Assembly (NCBI RefSeq): GCF_030150205.1
Contig: NZ_JASLGT010000033.1
Span: 62,001-126,000 of the forward strand
Length of the DNA: 64,000 bases
From: Niabella sp.
GTDB taxonomy: Bacteria > Bacteroidota > Bacteroidia > Chitinophagales > Chitinophagaceae
Direction: 5' to 3'
Shown: positions 24,146 to 33,851 of the stretch, piece after piece
Layout of the letters: every line of letters begins with the position of its first letter
Position numbering within the stretch: the first letter of the stretch is position 1
The notes under the pieces: generated by a model
Database searches by the model: none
What the model saw: the letters and a program-made list of their open reading frames with translations, nothing else
Told to the model about the DNA's origin: nothing
Made by a program: the position numbers and the translations under genes

Positions 24146-26503
24146 TCAGGATAAAATTTTCAACCGGGCATAATTCAGCAAAATTTTCTTTTCCCCGTTA
24201 GCGTCGAACCGGATGATTGCCATCTTATTATGCTGATTGCCCTCCAGTTTCAGCACTTCGCCAAAACCAAATTTCTGGTGCTCTACTTTTTGTCCTACTG
24301 CAATATCGCTGATATCACTTGCCTGGAAATCGACTGAAGGCGTATGCTCCACCACCTTCTTTGCCTCCGGCTTGGGGCCCAGGTATTCCGGGGTTGTTTT
24401 CTTTGCGGGTGGCGGGCCATATTTTTTCTCCGCCGCCATGGCATTCTTACCAGAACTCCATCCGCCGCCGTTCATCCGTTCATATACAGAGCCGGTACTT
24501 CCAAACCCAAAACCGCTTTGCATTTTTGTTCCGCCTCCCGCGTAGGTATTATCGATATGGTCCTTCGGCAGTTCCTCAATAAACCGGCTGGGCTCATTCT
24601 GCACCAGGGAACCAAACTTGTAACGGGTATTGGCATAGGTGATCCATAATTTATGCTTGGCCCGGGTTACCACTACGTAAAACAACCGCCGTTCCTCTTC
24701 CAGTTCTTCCCGGGTATTGATGGCCATGGCATTGGGAAATAACTGCTCTTCCAGTCCGGCCGCAAAAACACAGGAAAATTCCAGTCCTTTCGCCGCATGG
24801 ATTGTCATCAGTTTTACGGTATCCGCATCGGGGTCCTTATTATCAGAGTCCGTCAGCAAGGTGATCTGCTGTAAGTAAGCGCCCAGGCTTTTGTCAATCA
24901 CCTCGCCTTCTTCGTTATCCGGACTTTCTACCCACTCTTTAATAGAGTTCAGCAACTCCTGGATGTTTTCATAACGCTGCAGCCCTTCGGTGCTCTTATC
25001 ATTAAAAAGCTCTTTTACCAGGTTGGTGTGCTTGCCTACATGAAAGGCCACATCATAGGCATTTTGTTTTCCCAGCATGCTGGAAAAGCTTTTGATCATG
25101 ACCACAAAATCCTGGATGGCACTCAGTGTACCGGCACGAAATCCCAGCTGATCGGCCTTTTCCAGTACCTCCCACATAGTGATCTGGTGCGTATTGGCCA
25201 GCAGCAGTACCCGGTCGATGGTGGTTTTACCGATGCCCCTTACCGGATAATTAATGATCCGTTTAAGTGCTTCTTCATCCCGGCTGTTTACGATCAGCCG
25301 CAGGTAGCCCACCAGGTCTTTCACTTCCTTACGCTGATAGAAGCTTACACCTCCGTACATGGTATACGGAATATTCATGCGTCGCAACGCTTCTTCAAAC
25401 GCACGGCTCTGGGCATTGGTACGGTATAAAATAGCAAATTCCTTATTGGAAAAATGGTTGCGCAGTTTTTGTTCCTGGATGGTGTCGGCCACAAACTTTC
25501 CTTCATCATTATCCGTCATGGTGCGAACGATCCGGATCTTTTCCCCGTTGGCATTTTCGGTAAATAACACTTTCGGGATCTGCGCCTTGTTGTTGCGGAT
25601 CACCTCGTTGGCTGCATGAATGATGGTTTGGGTACTCCTGTAGTTTTGCTCCAGTTTTACCACTTTTACATCATCATAATCTTTTTGAAATTGCAGGATG
25701 TTTTGAATGGTAGCTCCGCGGAAGCTATAAATACTTTGTGCATCATCTCCTACCACACAAACATTTTCGTGCATGGCGCCCAGCAGTTTTACGATCTCGT
25801 ACTGGGCGGGGTTGGTATCCTGGTACTCATCAATCATAATGTACCGGAATTTATGCTGGTATTTGCTCAGTACTTCCGGAAAGGTTTTCAGCAGCTCGTA
25901 GAACTTCAGCAGCAGGTCATCAAAATCCATCGCGCCGTTTTTAAAGCAGCGCTTACAGTAGGCATCATATACCTTGGCGATGGCCGGGCGGTTGGCCCGC
26001 AGGTCTTCCTGCTGTATATGATAATCCGTGGCATAATCCATCGGACTTACCAGCGCATTCTTTGCAGACGAGATCCGGTTATATACCGTCGCCGGCTTAT
26101 ACAGCTTGTCATCCAGGTGCATTTCATTGAGCACCGTTTTTACAACGCTTTTGGCATCATCGGTATCATAGATGGTAAAACTATTGGGATAGCCGAGGCG
26201 ATGTGCTTCCGACCTCAGGATCCTGGCAAATACGCTGTGAAAGGTTCCGATGTACAGATTCCGGGCTTCATTGTTTCCCAGTATACGCTCGATCCGTTCT
26301 TTCATTTCCCGGGCGGCCTTATTGGTAAATGTAAGCGCCAGTATATTAAACGCATCAATACCCCTGGCCATCAGGTGGGCGATACGCGTGGTGAGTACTT
26401 TGGTTTTACCGCTGCCAGCTCCGGCAATGATCATTAAAGGGCCGTCAATATGTAATACGGCCTCTTTCTGCCGTTCATTTAATCCTGCTAAATAGTCCTG
26501 CAT
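24146..26503 (-). CDS. pcrA: UvrD/PcrA-type superfamily 1 DNA helicase
   Basis: 785 residues. It is a 3'-5' ATP-dependent DNA helicase for repair and conflict resolution. Walker A (GAGSGKT, residues 28-34) follows the Q-motif region NERQKEAVLHIDGP. Walker B is YIMIDEYQDTNPAQY. Motifs III-VI include GDDAQSIYSFRGA, LEQNYRSTQTII, VKLMTIHAAKGLEF and VVTRAKHKLWI. The C-terminus has a Gly-rich linker and a Tudor-like end (VGQKVEHQKFGFGEVLKLEG), which in PcrA contacts RNA polymerase. Length and order are normal. Confidence 0.95.
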   Translation of the reverse strand: MQDYLAGLNERQKEAVLHIDGPLMIIAGAGSGKTKVLTTRIAHLMARGIDAFNILALTFTNKAAREMKERIERILGNNEARNLYIGTFHSVFARILRSEAHRLGYPNSFTIYDTDDAKSVVKTVLNEMHLDDKLYKPATVYNRISSAKNALVSPMDYATDYHIQQEDLRANRPAIAKVYDAYCKRCFKNGAMDFDDLLLKFYELLKTFPEVLSKYQHKFRYIMIDEYQDTNPAQYEIVKLLGAMHENVCVVGDDAQSIYSFRGATIQNILQFQKDYDDVKVVKLEQNYRSTQTIIHAANEVIRNNKAQIPKVLFTENANGEKIRIVRTMTDNDEGKFVADTIQEQKLRNHFSNKEFAILYRTNAQSRAFEEALRRMNIPYTMYGGVSFYQRKEVKDLVGYLRLIVNSRDEEALKRIINYPVRGIGKTTIDRVLLLANTHQITMWEVLEKADQLGFRAGTLSAIQDFVVMIKSFSSMLGKQNAYDVAFHVGKHTNLVKELFNDKSTEGLQRYENIQELLNSIKEWVESPDNEEGEVIDKSLGAYLQQITLLTDSDNKDPDADTVKLMTIHAAKGLEFSCVFAAGLEEQLFPNAMAINTREELEEERRLFYVVVTRAKHKLWITYANTRYKFGSLVQNEPSRFIEELPKDHIDNTYAGGGTKMQSGFGFGSTGSVYERMNGGGWSSGKNAMAAEKKYGPPPAKKTTPEYLGPKPEAKKVVEHTPSVDFQASDISDIAVGQKVEHQKFGFGEVLKLEGNQHNKMAIIRFDANGEKKILLNYARLKILS

Positions 26504-26557
26504 GGCCGCAAGGTACGAAGCAGAACGCGGGTATAAAAGGAATCCTTAAGTTTTTTG

Positions 26558-27514
26558 CTAACTGGATGATTCGCTTTTGTTTAACCGTTCCCAGATCTGC
26601 GGGATCCGTTTGATCCATACCAGTTCCTTCATTTTTTCACGGGAAGGAACAGCCGGGCTTCCAAAATAGGCCCCCCCTCCTTTTAGTGAAGAAGGAACAC
26701 CGCTTTGCGCATTGATCACCGCGCCCTTGCCGATGGTGAGTGTTTTGCTTACGCCTACCTGTCCCCATAAGATTACCTCATCTTCAATAACCGATGCACC
26801 GGCAATTCCTACCTGGGCTGCAAACAGGCAGTTTTTACCCACCAGGGTATCATGCCCCACGTGCACCAGGTTATCCATCTTTGTACCTGCTCCAATGCGG
26901 GTTACCCCCGTAACCCCACGGTCGATGGTACAACCTGCGCCAATTTCTACACCGGATTCTATTTCAACGGTACCGCAACTGGTCATTTTTTTATAATGTA
27001 CCGGCCGGTTGGTTTTCTTATTATAATAAAACGCATCACTTCCGATCACCGTTCCGCTTTGTATCACCACATCATCACCAATGGTGCAGTAATCCATGAT
27101 CGTTACATTCGGATAAATGATGCAGTTGGCACCAACGGTAACATGATTGCCCAGGTATACATTGGGCATAATCACCGACCCGGTTCCGATCTTCGCTGTT
27201 GCAGCAACGGCCTCCATGGAAGGACGAAACGGCCGGAAGGTAGCTACGATTTTCAGATACGCTTCAAACGGCTCATCAACAATCAGCAATGCCTTGCCTT
27301 CGGGCACTTCGCGTTCTGCATTGATGATGATGAAGCTTGCTGCCGAATGAATACTGGTATCGTAATATTTGGGATGATCTACAAAAACAAGGTCACCTTT
27401 TTCCACCTGATGAATCTCGTTAATGCCCGTTGCCTCAGCGCCGGAGTTACCAACAATTCTTGCAGCAATGAGTGCTGCTATTTCTGAAAGCGGAACAGGA
27501 TTTTCAAATCGCAT
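26558..27514 (-). CDS. lpxD: UDP-3-O-acylglucosamine N-acyltransferase (LpxD family)
   Basis: 318 residues from MRFENPVPLSEIAALI. It adds the N-linked acyl chain during lipid A synthesis in the cytoplasm. The N-terminal LpxD domain (residues about 1-95) is followed by left-handed beta-helix hexapeptide repeats ([LIV]-G-x4; for example IGTGSVIMPNVYLGNHV and VGANCIIYPNVTI). The catalytic His region reads VHVGHDTLVGKN. The C-terminal helix has PQIWERL. The frame upstream to 27595 has no matching sequence. It is in the same direction as pcrA with a 54-bp gap. Confidence 0.9.
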   Translation of the reverse strand: MRFENPVPLSEIAALIAARIVGNSGAEATGINEIHQVEKGDLVFVDHPKYYDTSIHSAASFIIINAEREVPEGKALLIVDEPFEAYLKIVATFRPFRPSMEAVAATAKIGTGSVIMPNVYLGNHVTVGANCIIYPNVTIMDYCTIGDDVVIQSGTVIGSDAFYYNKKTNRPVHYKKMTSCGTVEIESGVEIGAGCTIDRGVTGVTRIGAGTKMDNLVHVGHDTLVGKNCLFAAQVGIAGASVIEDEVILWGQVGVSKTLTIGKGAVINAQSGVPSSLKGGGAYFGSPAVPSREKMKELVWIKRIPQIWERLNKSESSS

Positions 27515-27616
27515 ATCTTTTTTTTCAAAGGTAGGCGTAACTCGTTGTTCCCATACAAAACACCAAAGTTTTTCACATTCCCGCAGGTTTTTCACGCAGT
27601 TCCGAAAAGATTTTTA

Positions 27617-27808
27617 TCACTCTTTTTTATCGAAACCGGGCATCCTGATTTTCATTAAATACACATCTGAATGATTCGCCGAATGATCCAAACAAAAAAC
27701 AACGTTCGCCTGAAACCCTTTATTCATCAATATTTCAGCGATATCATTCATAACAAAATCCCATTGCTTCATCCCGCTGCTTCTTAACAGGGTTATACAA
27801 TCAACCAC
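27617..27808 (-). CDS. Small ORF of unknown function (possible remnant)
   Basis: 63 residues from a GTG start (MVDCITLLRSSGMKQWDFVM). It reads like part of a soluble protein (MNDIAEILMNKGFQANVVF) but I do not recognise a family, and it ends just 102 bp ahead of the lpxD start. It may be a small gene or a decayed fragment. Support is only the open frame and reasonable composition. Confidence 0.3.
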   Translation of the reverse strand: MVDCITLLRSSGMKQWDFVMNDIAEILMNKGFQANVVFCLDHSANHSDVYLMKIRMPGFDKKE

Positions 27809-27904
27809 AAACAGGCGCTACATATCCACAGGTCATTTTAAAATGTGAATAAATTTTGTACTAAATAATTTTTATATCGACAAAATAATAATTAATATTG
27901 TGGT

Positions 27905-27977
27905 GAGAAATTTTATTTCTCATACTTACTAACCCATCTTTATAAAATAATCCCTTCACTTTCGGAGGGATTTTTTT
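27905..27977 (+). ncRNA. Two hairpins ending in a T run with no gene upstream (possible small RNA)
   Basis: A 7-bp hairpin GAGAAAT-TTT-ATTTCTC (27905-27921) is followed by a second stem AATCCCT/AGGGATT (27949-27955 and 27966-27972) and seven T's. No rightward gene precedes it, since the neighbouring small ORF is leftward. AT-rich sequence upstream could hold a promoter. It could equally be a leader or attenuator for yicC about 90 bp downstream. Confidence 0.4.
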
Positions 27978-28068
27978 ATGCTCGGAAGACAAGCTATCCT
28001 GACCATGAAGCTTCTTTTTATTTTTAAAAAGAGACGCTGCGAATAATTATCTTTACAAAAATCACGCT

Positions 28069-28944
28069 ATGTTCAAATCAATGACGGGCTTTGGCCGTGC
28101 TGAAAAAACGATTGGCAATAAAACCTTTCTTGTAGACATCAAATCGCTAAATGGTAAACAGTTCGATCTGTCGTTAAGACTACCTGCATTATTGAAGTCG
28201 CAGGAATTCAATATCCGTAAAACACTGGCAGAAGGATTGAGCCGGGGCAGTGTAGAGTGCAGCATCAGCCTGAAGGATACCGGCGATGCAAAACCCGTAA
28301 CCATTAACACGGATCTTGCCAAAGCATATTATCATTCGCTTGCCGCGCTTTCCCGCGAACTGAATATCGATACCTCTAATATCCTGAATGCATTGATCAA
28401 ACTTCCGGAGGTGATTACACCAACGAGTGAAACCCTGACGGATGAAGACGCCGCTGTTTTTATTGAACTGGTGAAAGCCGCCATCACGGACCTGAACCAG
28501 CATCGCGCCAATGAAGGGCAGATCCTGGAGGAAGAACTTACAGGCCGCATCCGGAATATTGAAACCCTGCAGGGCGAAGTGGAAAAGCTGGATCCATCGC
28601 GAAAGGAAATGATCCGCGAAGGCATTGTAAAACTACTGGAAGAGAAAGTAGGAAAAGACAATTTTGACACCAACCGGCTGGAGCAGGAACTGATCTATTA
28701 CATCGAAAAGATTGATATTACAGAAGAGCTGGTGCGACTTAAAAATCATTGCGACTACTTCATGCAAACCGTAAAGGAAGATTCCGACATCAAGGGCAAA
28801 AAGCTTTCCTTTATCCTGCAGGAAGTAGGCCGGGAAATCAACACCACCGGATCCAAAGCCTATCATTCGTCCATTCAGAAACTGGTAGTTATGATGAAAG
28901 ATGAACTGGAAAAAGCAAAAGAGCAGGTATTGAATGTGTTATAA
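28069..28944 (+). CDS. yicC: YicC-family endoribonuclease
   Basis: 291 residues with the family start MFKSMTGFGRAE. The N-terminal domain (SLNGKQFDLSLRLP) and C-terminal DUF1732 region (SDIKGKKLSFILQEVGREIN, then TTGSKA) are both present, so it is full length. In E. coli YicC is an RNA endonuclease that cleaves hairpin RNAs; the role in Bacteroidota is assumed similar. Promoter-like TATCTTTA lies about 20 bp before the ATG. Confidence 0.92.
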   Translation: MFKSMTGFGRAEKTIGNKTFLVDIKSLNGKQFDLSLRLPALLKSQEFNIRKTLAEGLSRGSVECSISLKDTGDAKPVTINTDLAKAYYHSLAALSRELNIDTSNILNALIKLPEVITPTSETLTDEDAAVFIELVKAAITDLNQHRANEGQILEEELTGRIRNIETLQGEVEKLDPSRKEMIREGIVKLLEEKVGKDNFDTNRLEQELIYYIEKIDITEELVRLKNHCDYFMQTVKEDSDIKGKKLSFILQEVGREINTTGSKAYHSSIQKLVVMMKDELEKAKEQVLNVL

Positions 28945-29066
28945 TCCCTAACCGGTTTGTGCCATCCATAAGGGCACTCTTCTTTCCTGGGTTGCAGGGA
29001 TTGCTAAGCGCAGAACAGGGATGTGCGTTCTCTGTTTCAGCGGCTGTATATGAGCTGTATTAATAG

Positions 29067-29074
29067 TACATTTG
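29067..29074 (+). promoter_or_regulatory. Probable -7 element of gldH
   Basis: TACATTTG matches TAnnTTTG 16 bp before the ATG at 29090. Confidence 0.45.
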
Positions 29075-29089
29075 CAAAAATGCACCCTG

Positions 29090-29566
29090 ATGAATCGGTT
29101 CGTTTCTGTTTTACTTTTTATTTTGACCGCCCCTGTTTTCTCCTGCAAGCATATTGAAGTAAGAGAGCGGGTAGCAGATATACCCCGGCATGAGTGGGGA
29201 AAAAAATTCCCTGCGGTTGTTGAGCTTGATGTAGCTGACTCTGCCACCTATCAACTTTACCTGATCCTGCGTCATACACAGCAGTACCGTTATAACAATC
29301 TTGTAGCAGCCGTTTCCATTAAAGACACTACCGGCCACCCCGTTACCACCTTCCGGGTAAACGCTTCGCTGGTAACACCTTCCGGAAGCTGGGCGGGAGG
29401 CAATATTGATGACCTGTACGATCACCGGATCCGTTTAAACACACCCGTCGTTTTAAAGAAGAACCGGTACCGTTTTGCGATCAGTCAGCTAATGAAGGAC
29501 GATCCCCTGCTTTTTATACTTAATGCGGGTATCGGCATTGAAAAAATTACTGAAACCCGGCAATAA
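29090..29566 (+). CDS. gldH: Gliding motility lipoprotein GldH
   Basis: 158 residues from MNRFVSVLLFILTAPVFSCK. The lipobox Cys is at residue 19. The mature part has the GldH pattern: FPAVVELDVADSATYQLYLILRH, then NNLVAAVSI and SGSWAGGNIDDLYDHRIRL. GldH is one of the lipoproteins needed for gliding and the type IX secretion apparatus in Flavobacterium, but it is also found in non-gliding relatives. It is followed after 2 bp by a sensor kinase gene, so they form one transcript. Confidence 0.88.
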   Translation: MNRFVSVLLFILTAPVFSCKHIEVRERVADIPRHEWGKKFPAVVELDVADSATYQLYLILRHTQQYRYNNLVAAVSIKDTTGHPVTTFRVNASLVTPSGSWAGGNIDDLYDHRIRLNTPVVLKKNRYRFAISQLMKDDPLLFILNAGIGIEKITETRQ

Positions 29567-29568
29567 AT

Positions 29569-30558
29569 ATGGAACAGAAGCGGAAGCGATATTCGAGGAA
29601 GGCCACCATTTTATTTTATTTGCTGGTTGTATACATCCTGGCGGCACTGGTTTGGTGGTTCATTTCCCTGGAGCAACAAAACAACCGGCTTCACCAGTCC
29701 AAAATTGAACATTTAAACATCGCTGAACCCGACAACCACTCTGCTCACTACAGCGAACAGCTGAGCCGTCTTCAGGATGAATACCGCCGCAACCGGATCA
29801 AATATGCAGGCGAAGGCATTGTATTCCTGGGTCTGATCCTGGTAGGCGCGCTCTTTATTTACCGCTATATTACCCAACAGGCCCGCCTGCAGCAGCAACA
29901 GCAGAATTTTACCATGGCCGTAACCCATGAGCTAAAGACCCCTATTGCGGTAGCTACCCTTAACCTCGAAACCCTGCTAAAACACAACCTCGATGAAAAT
30001 AAACGACGGAAACTGATCGCCATGACCCTCGAAGAAACTGCACGCCTTCATTTCCTTACCAATAATATCCTGGTATCGGCCCAGCTGGAAGGCCAGGGAC
30101 AAAAGATCAGCAAGGAAGAGCTGGACCTTTCTAACCTGCTGGCCGACCGGGTAGCAGAATTTGAAAAAAGGTTTCATGACCGCCGCTTTGAAGCCGCCAT
30201 CGATCCGGATGCGGATATAAAAGGCGATCCGTTACTCCTGCAGATACTGATCAATAACCTGATCGAAAACGCCCTTAAATACAGCCCAAAAGATGGCGCC
30301 GTTTTTATACGTCTTGACAAACAGCCGCAGGCCGTTGTTGTTTCCATTACCGACGAAGGACCGGGCATACCCGAGGAAGAAAAGAAAAAGATCTTTACAA
30401 AATTCTACCGCATCGGCAATGAATCTACACGTAAAAAACAAGGCACCGGGCTGGGGCTTTATTTATGTGATAAAATCGCCAAAGATCATAATGCAGACAT
30501 TTCAGTGACAAATCATGAGCCGAACGGAAGTACTTTTGCGGTTAAGTTTTATACTTAG
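29569..30558 (+). CDS. Sensor histidine kinase (HisKA type)
   Basis: 329 residues with two membrane helices (about 12-34 and 84-104) and a short extracytoplasmic loop. The HisKA H-box is VTHELKTPIA with H120. The ATPase has the N-box INNLIENALKYSP, DEGPGIP and GTGLGLYLC. There is no HAMP domain. It overlaps no other gene but starts 2 bp after gldH and is followed after 24 bp by its response regulator. Confidence 0.93.
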   Translation: MEQKRKRYSRKATILFYLLVVYILAALVWWFISLEQQNNRLHQSKIEHLNIAEPDNHSAHYSEQLSRLQDEYRRNRIKYAGEGIVFLGLILVGALFIYRYITQQARLQQQQQNFTMAVTHELKTPIAVATLNLETLLKHNLDENKRRKLIAMTLEETARLHFLTNNILVSAQLEGQGQKISKEELDLSNLLADRVAEFEKRFHDRRFEAAIDPDADIKGDPLLLQILINNLIENALKYSPKDGAVFIRLDKQPQAVVVSITDEGPGIPEEEKKKIFTKFYRIGNESTRKKQGTGLGLYLCDKIAKDHNADISVTNHEPNGSTFAVKFYT

Positions 30559-30582
30559 TAGTTCGATAAAAGACAATAAACT

Positions 30583-31290
30583 ATGAACGGAGACAAAACG
30601 GCTACTATATTATTGGTGGAAGATGAAGAGAACCTTCACGAAGCATTAAAATTAAATCTTGAACTGGAAGGCTATGCCATCACATCGGCCTTCGATGGTG
30701 TACAGGCTATAGAGGCGATCAAAAACGAATATTTCGACCTGGTTATTTTGGACATTATGCTGCCGGAAATGGATGGTATCGCCGTTGCTGAAACCATTCG
30801 CCTCGGCAACAACGAAGTGCCCATCCTGATGCTGAGCGCCAAAAACACCAGCAACGATAAAGTGCTGGGGCTGAAAAAAGGGGCAGACGATTACCTCACC
30901 AAACCCTTTAACCTGGAAGAACTGTTGCTTCGGATACAGAAGCTGATCAATAAAAATCAGAAACTCCAGGATAAAAGCACCGTAGGCAATACCTATACAT
31001 TTGGAGATAATATCATCGATTTCAAAGCCCAGGAGGCCGTAACCAAGTATGCCGGAAAGATCCAGCTGAGCAAAAAGGAAGCCATGCTGTTAAAGCTCCT
31101 CATCGAGAACAAGAACGAGGTAGTGCCCCGCGAGAAGATCCTGCAGGCGGTATGGGGCTATAATGTGTATCCGACCACCCGCACCATCGATAATTTCATC
31201 CTGAATTTTAGAAAGTATTTTGAAAAGGACAGCCGCAATCCAAAATTTTTTCATTCAGTAAGAGGAGTGGGCTATAAGTATACAGAATAG
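30583..31290 (+). CDS. OmpR-family response regulator
   Basis: 235 residues. The receiver has the EDEE acidic pocket, phosphoacceptor D57 in LVILDIMLPEMDG and K106-like TKPFN. A C-terminal winged helix of the OmpR/PhoB type follows (KKEAMLLKLLIENKNEVV, then ILQAVWGY and TRTIDNFILNFRKYFE). It pairs with the kinase directly upstream. The target is unknown; a link to the large surface-protein gene downstream is suggested only by position. Confidence 0.94.
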   Translation: MNGDKTATILLVEDEENLHEALKLNLELEGYAITSAFDGVQAIEAIKNEYFDLVILDIMLPEMDGIAVAETIRLGNNEVPILMLSAKNTSNDKVLGLKKGADDYLTKPFNLEELLLRIQKLINKNQKLQDKSTVGNTYTFGDNIIDFKAQEAVTKYAGKIQLSKKEAMLLKLLIENKNEVVPREKILQAVWGYNVYPTTRTIDNFILNFRKYFEKDSRNPKFFHSVRGVGYKYTE

Positions 31291-31306
31291 TTCTGTATTT
31301 TGTGGT

Positions 31307-33739
31307 ATGCTTCGCCATGCCATTATTATATTATGGGGCCTGCTCTTTTCTCATTTTTATACAGCTGCGCAAACGCAGCCGGATGAGGCTGCATTACTTC
31401 AAAGCAGGCTGGATGCATACAACATTCAAAACCCCAGTCAGACGCTGATCGTTGTAACGGATAAGAACGTATATGCAAAAAATGAAATGCTGTGGTTTGC
31501 CGGCTACATCTTATCGCATCCCGATCATCTAAAAGATACGGCCTCGGTGCTGATCGCCACCTGGGTAGACGATGTAACCAACAAAGTACTGCTGCAAAAG
31601 AAGTTTCCCATCCGCAACCAGCTTTCAACCGGAAATTTCCTGGTTCCGGACAGTACCATGCCCGGTGCGCATCATGTTATTTTCAGCACCAACCTCCTCA
31701 ACCATAACCAATCCATAGGAACATACAGCCTTCCTGTTTCAGTTAAAACCAATTTAGCTCTTAACTATACCACTGCGCTTACCTTGCCCGACAGTTTAAA
31801 CAGGGCGGATAAGATGGGCGTTGGTATTGCATTGGTTCCAACGGTATATAAACAACTGATGCCGGGTGCCAAATTTACTTACCGGCTGAATGGTCAAAAG
31901 CCCCAGCGCGTCGAATTAAATAAGTTGGGAAAGGGAGTGGTCTATATTGATAAAAAAGAAATCCGTCCCGGTAATAATACGCTGTACACCACTACCCATT
32001 TTAATAATGAGGAATACGCCGCGAATATAAAACTACCGGTTGCGCAAAAAAATGAGGATAGCCTGCACATCCGGTTTTATCCCGAAGGCGGCAACCTGGT
32101 ATATGGATTGGAAAGCCGGGTGGTATGCGAAGCCCGGGTTGCCGGTAATCCGGTACCGGTTGCATCTACTTTATTGCGGGATGGGAATACGCTTTTCCCG
32201 GTATCCATAAATGCGGATGGAACCGGCAATTTCACGATCCGGCCGCAAAAAGGTTCCCGCTATTCGCTCAAAGCCATATGGAAAGATAAAAGCTATTACT
32301 TCAGCCTTCCGGAGATCCTGCAGGAAGGGGTGGTTATAAAAATACCCGAAGCCGTGGTCGATGATTCGGTACATATAGAAGTACAAAGCAACCGGCCGCG
32401 CGATATTTCTATTACCATGCATAACGCAGCTGTTGCTATCGGCACTCCCGTGATCACCGTAAAAAGCGTTTCCAATATCTTGATCCCGATAAAAGAAATG
32501 CGGGGTATTTATACGATCACGCTATTCGATGACCAGGCGCGACCCCTGGCCGAGCGGCTGATCTTTGCACAATACCATCAAAAAGCACATGTAGATATTA
32601 CGCTTAATAAAGACGGGTTTGGATCCAGGGATAGCGTACACGCCCTGCTGCAAATTAATGGTGCCGGCCGTCAACCGCTTACCTCCATCGTTACAATCAG
32701 CTGCGTGGCTATGAACAGGATGGCCACTGATATCCGGAAAGATCTTGAAAGTGTGTATTATTTAGAAAACGAACTGGAAGATGTTAGCCTGTATATTCCA
32801 CAAGGGCGGCTGATCGATAACAAGCCCCTGCTGGAAGAAGCGCTCCTGCTAAAAGGCTGGCGGCGGTATAAATGGCAGCAACTGCAAAACACCGGTGGCG
32901 ATACGGCAAGCGTTATAAAATCGGCCGTAACCGGTCAACTCCTCCGGTTTGAAAAAAAGGTAAAAAAGCCGGAACAACTGGTATTGATCAAAGACGGTAA
33001 CCTGAGTACGGGTGATGCGGATACAGATGGAAACTTTCTCCTGGATGAACACGATTTGCTGGTTAAGGACGGAAGAAAGCTGTTTATAAAGGTGATGGGC
33101 AAAAACAAGGACGGCTTTCAATATAAAATTACCGACAGTCTTTTGAAGCTTACTGCTGATGCAGCCCATAGTCAAAACGTGGCCCCTCCCATTATTAAGA
33201 TCCGGCTGGAAGATGATCTGCTAAACGATATGAACAAACAGGAAAAAGGCAAAACACTGGAGACCATTGTGGTAAAGTCCCAGACAAATTTTCTATCCTC
33301 TGGCGCAGGTGGCATTAATGAATGCGGCGACTATGTTTGCCAGTTCGGCATTCTAAATTGCCGTAACCATCCTTTCCCATTTTCGAAGCCGATAGTTGGC
33401 CACACCTATTCCACCAATATGGGCGGCGGAGCCATGACCACTGTATATCAGGGGTGCAAAGGTGGAACTATTCCAAACGCGAGTCCTGTTATCAATACCG
33501 ATTATTTAATTTACCAGGCCCGCGAGTTTTATGGTATGGACAGTACCCTCCGGAAACAGGACACCGAAGAAATGATGAGCACGATCTACTGGAAGCCCTT
33601 GTCATATACGGACGATACAGGAAAACTGGAGTGCTCGTTTTTTACCGCTGATCTAAAGGGCGCCTACCTGTTCACCGTTCAGGGAATTGCGGCCGATGGG
33701 AGCCTGATCTTCGGGCAAAAATTGCTACGCGTACAATAA
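31307..33739 (+). CDS. Large secreted MG2-like surface protein with a Cys-rich C-terminal segment
   Basis: 810 residues. A signal peptide precedes repeated beta-sandwich sequence typical of alpha-2-macroglobulin MG domains (LIVVTDKNVYAKNEMLWFAG, then FPIRNQLSTGNFLVPDSTMP and DSLHIRFYPEGGNLVYGLES). Near the C-terminus lies a conserved-looking Cys segment starting at C673 (CGDYVCQFGILNC, later GCKGGT). The protein has a carboxypeptidase-regulatory-type layout with no TonB barrel. Probably a periplasmic or surface scaffold found widely in Bacteroidota; function unknown. It follows the two-component genes by 16 bp. Confidence 0.75.
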   Translation: MLRHAIIILWGLLFSHFYTAAQTQPDEAALLQSRLDAYNIQNPSQTLIVVTDKNVYAKNEMLWFAGYILSHPDHLKDTASVLIATWVDDVTNKVLLQKKFPIRNQLSTGNFLVPDSTMPGAHHVIFSTNLLNHNQSIGTYSLPVSVKTNLALNYTTALTLPDSLNRADKMGVGIALVPTVYKQLMPGAKFTYRLNGQKPQRVELNKLGKGVVYIDKKEIRPGNNTLYTTTHFNNEEYAANIKLPVAQKNEDSLHIRFYPEGGNLVYGLESRVVCEARVAGNPVPVASTLLRDGNTLFPVSINADGTGNFTIRPQKGSRYSLKAIWKDKSYYFSLPEILQEGVVIKIPEAVVDDSVHIEVQSNRPRDISITMHNAAVAIGTPVITVKSVSNILIPIKEMRGIYTITLFDDQARPLAERLIFAQYHQKAHVDITLNKDGFGSRDSVHALLQINGAGRQPLTSIVTISCVAMNRMATDIRKDLESVYYLENELEDVSLYIPQGRLIDNKPLLEEALLLKGWRRYKWQQLQNTGGDTASVIKSAVTGQLLRFEKKVKKPEQLVLIKDGNLSTGDADTDGNFLLDEHDLLVKDGRKLFIKVMGKNKDGFQYKITDSLLKLTADAAHSQNVAPPIIKIRLEDDLLNDMNKQEKGKTLETIVVKSQTNFLSSGAGGINECGDYVCQFGILNCRNHPFPFSKPIVGHTYSTNMGGGAMTTVYQGCKGGTIPNASPVINTDYLIYQAREFYGMDSTLRKQDTEEMMSTIYWKPLSYTDDTGKLECSFFTADLKGAYLFTVQGIAADGSLIFGQKLLRVQ

Positions 33740-33813
33740 ACAACACACCGGCCACCCGCAAAAACCCGCAGTTATTGGACCGTTCAAACGCCCCTTTACA
33801 CGTCCAATTATCC

Positions 33814-33821
33814 TAAATTTG
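33814..33821 (+). promoter_or_regulatory. Probable -7 element of the GH3/beta-lactamase gene
   Basis: TAAATTTG matches TAnnTTTG 31 bp before the ATG. Confidence 0.4.
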
Positions 33822-33851
33822 CAACCATCTGTAACTGAAAAATAGTAACGC

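Noticed and set aside
25616..26437. 273-codon rightward frame opposite the helicase
   Set aside because: Antisense to conserved helicase motifs, with no domain; a by-product of the codon use of the helicase gene.
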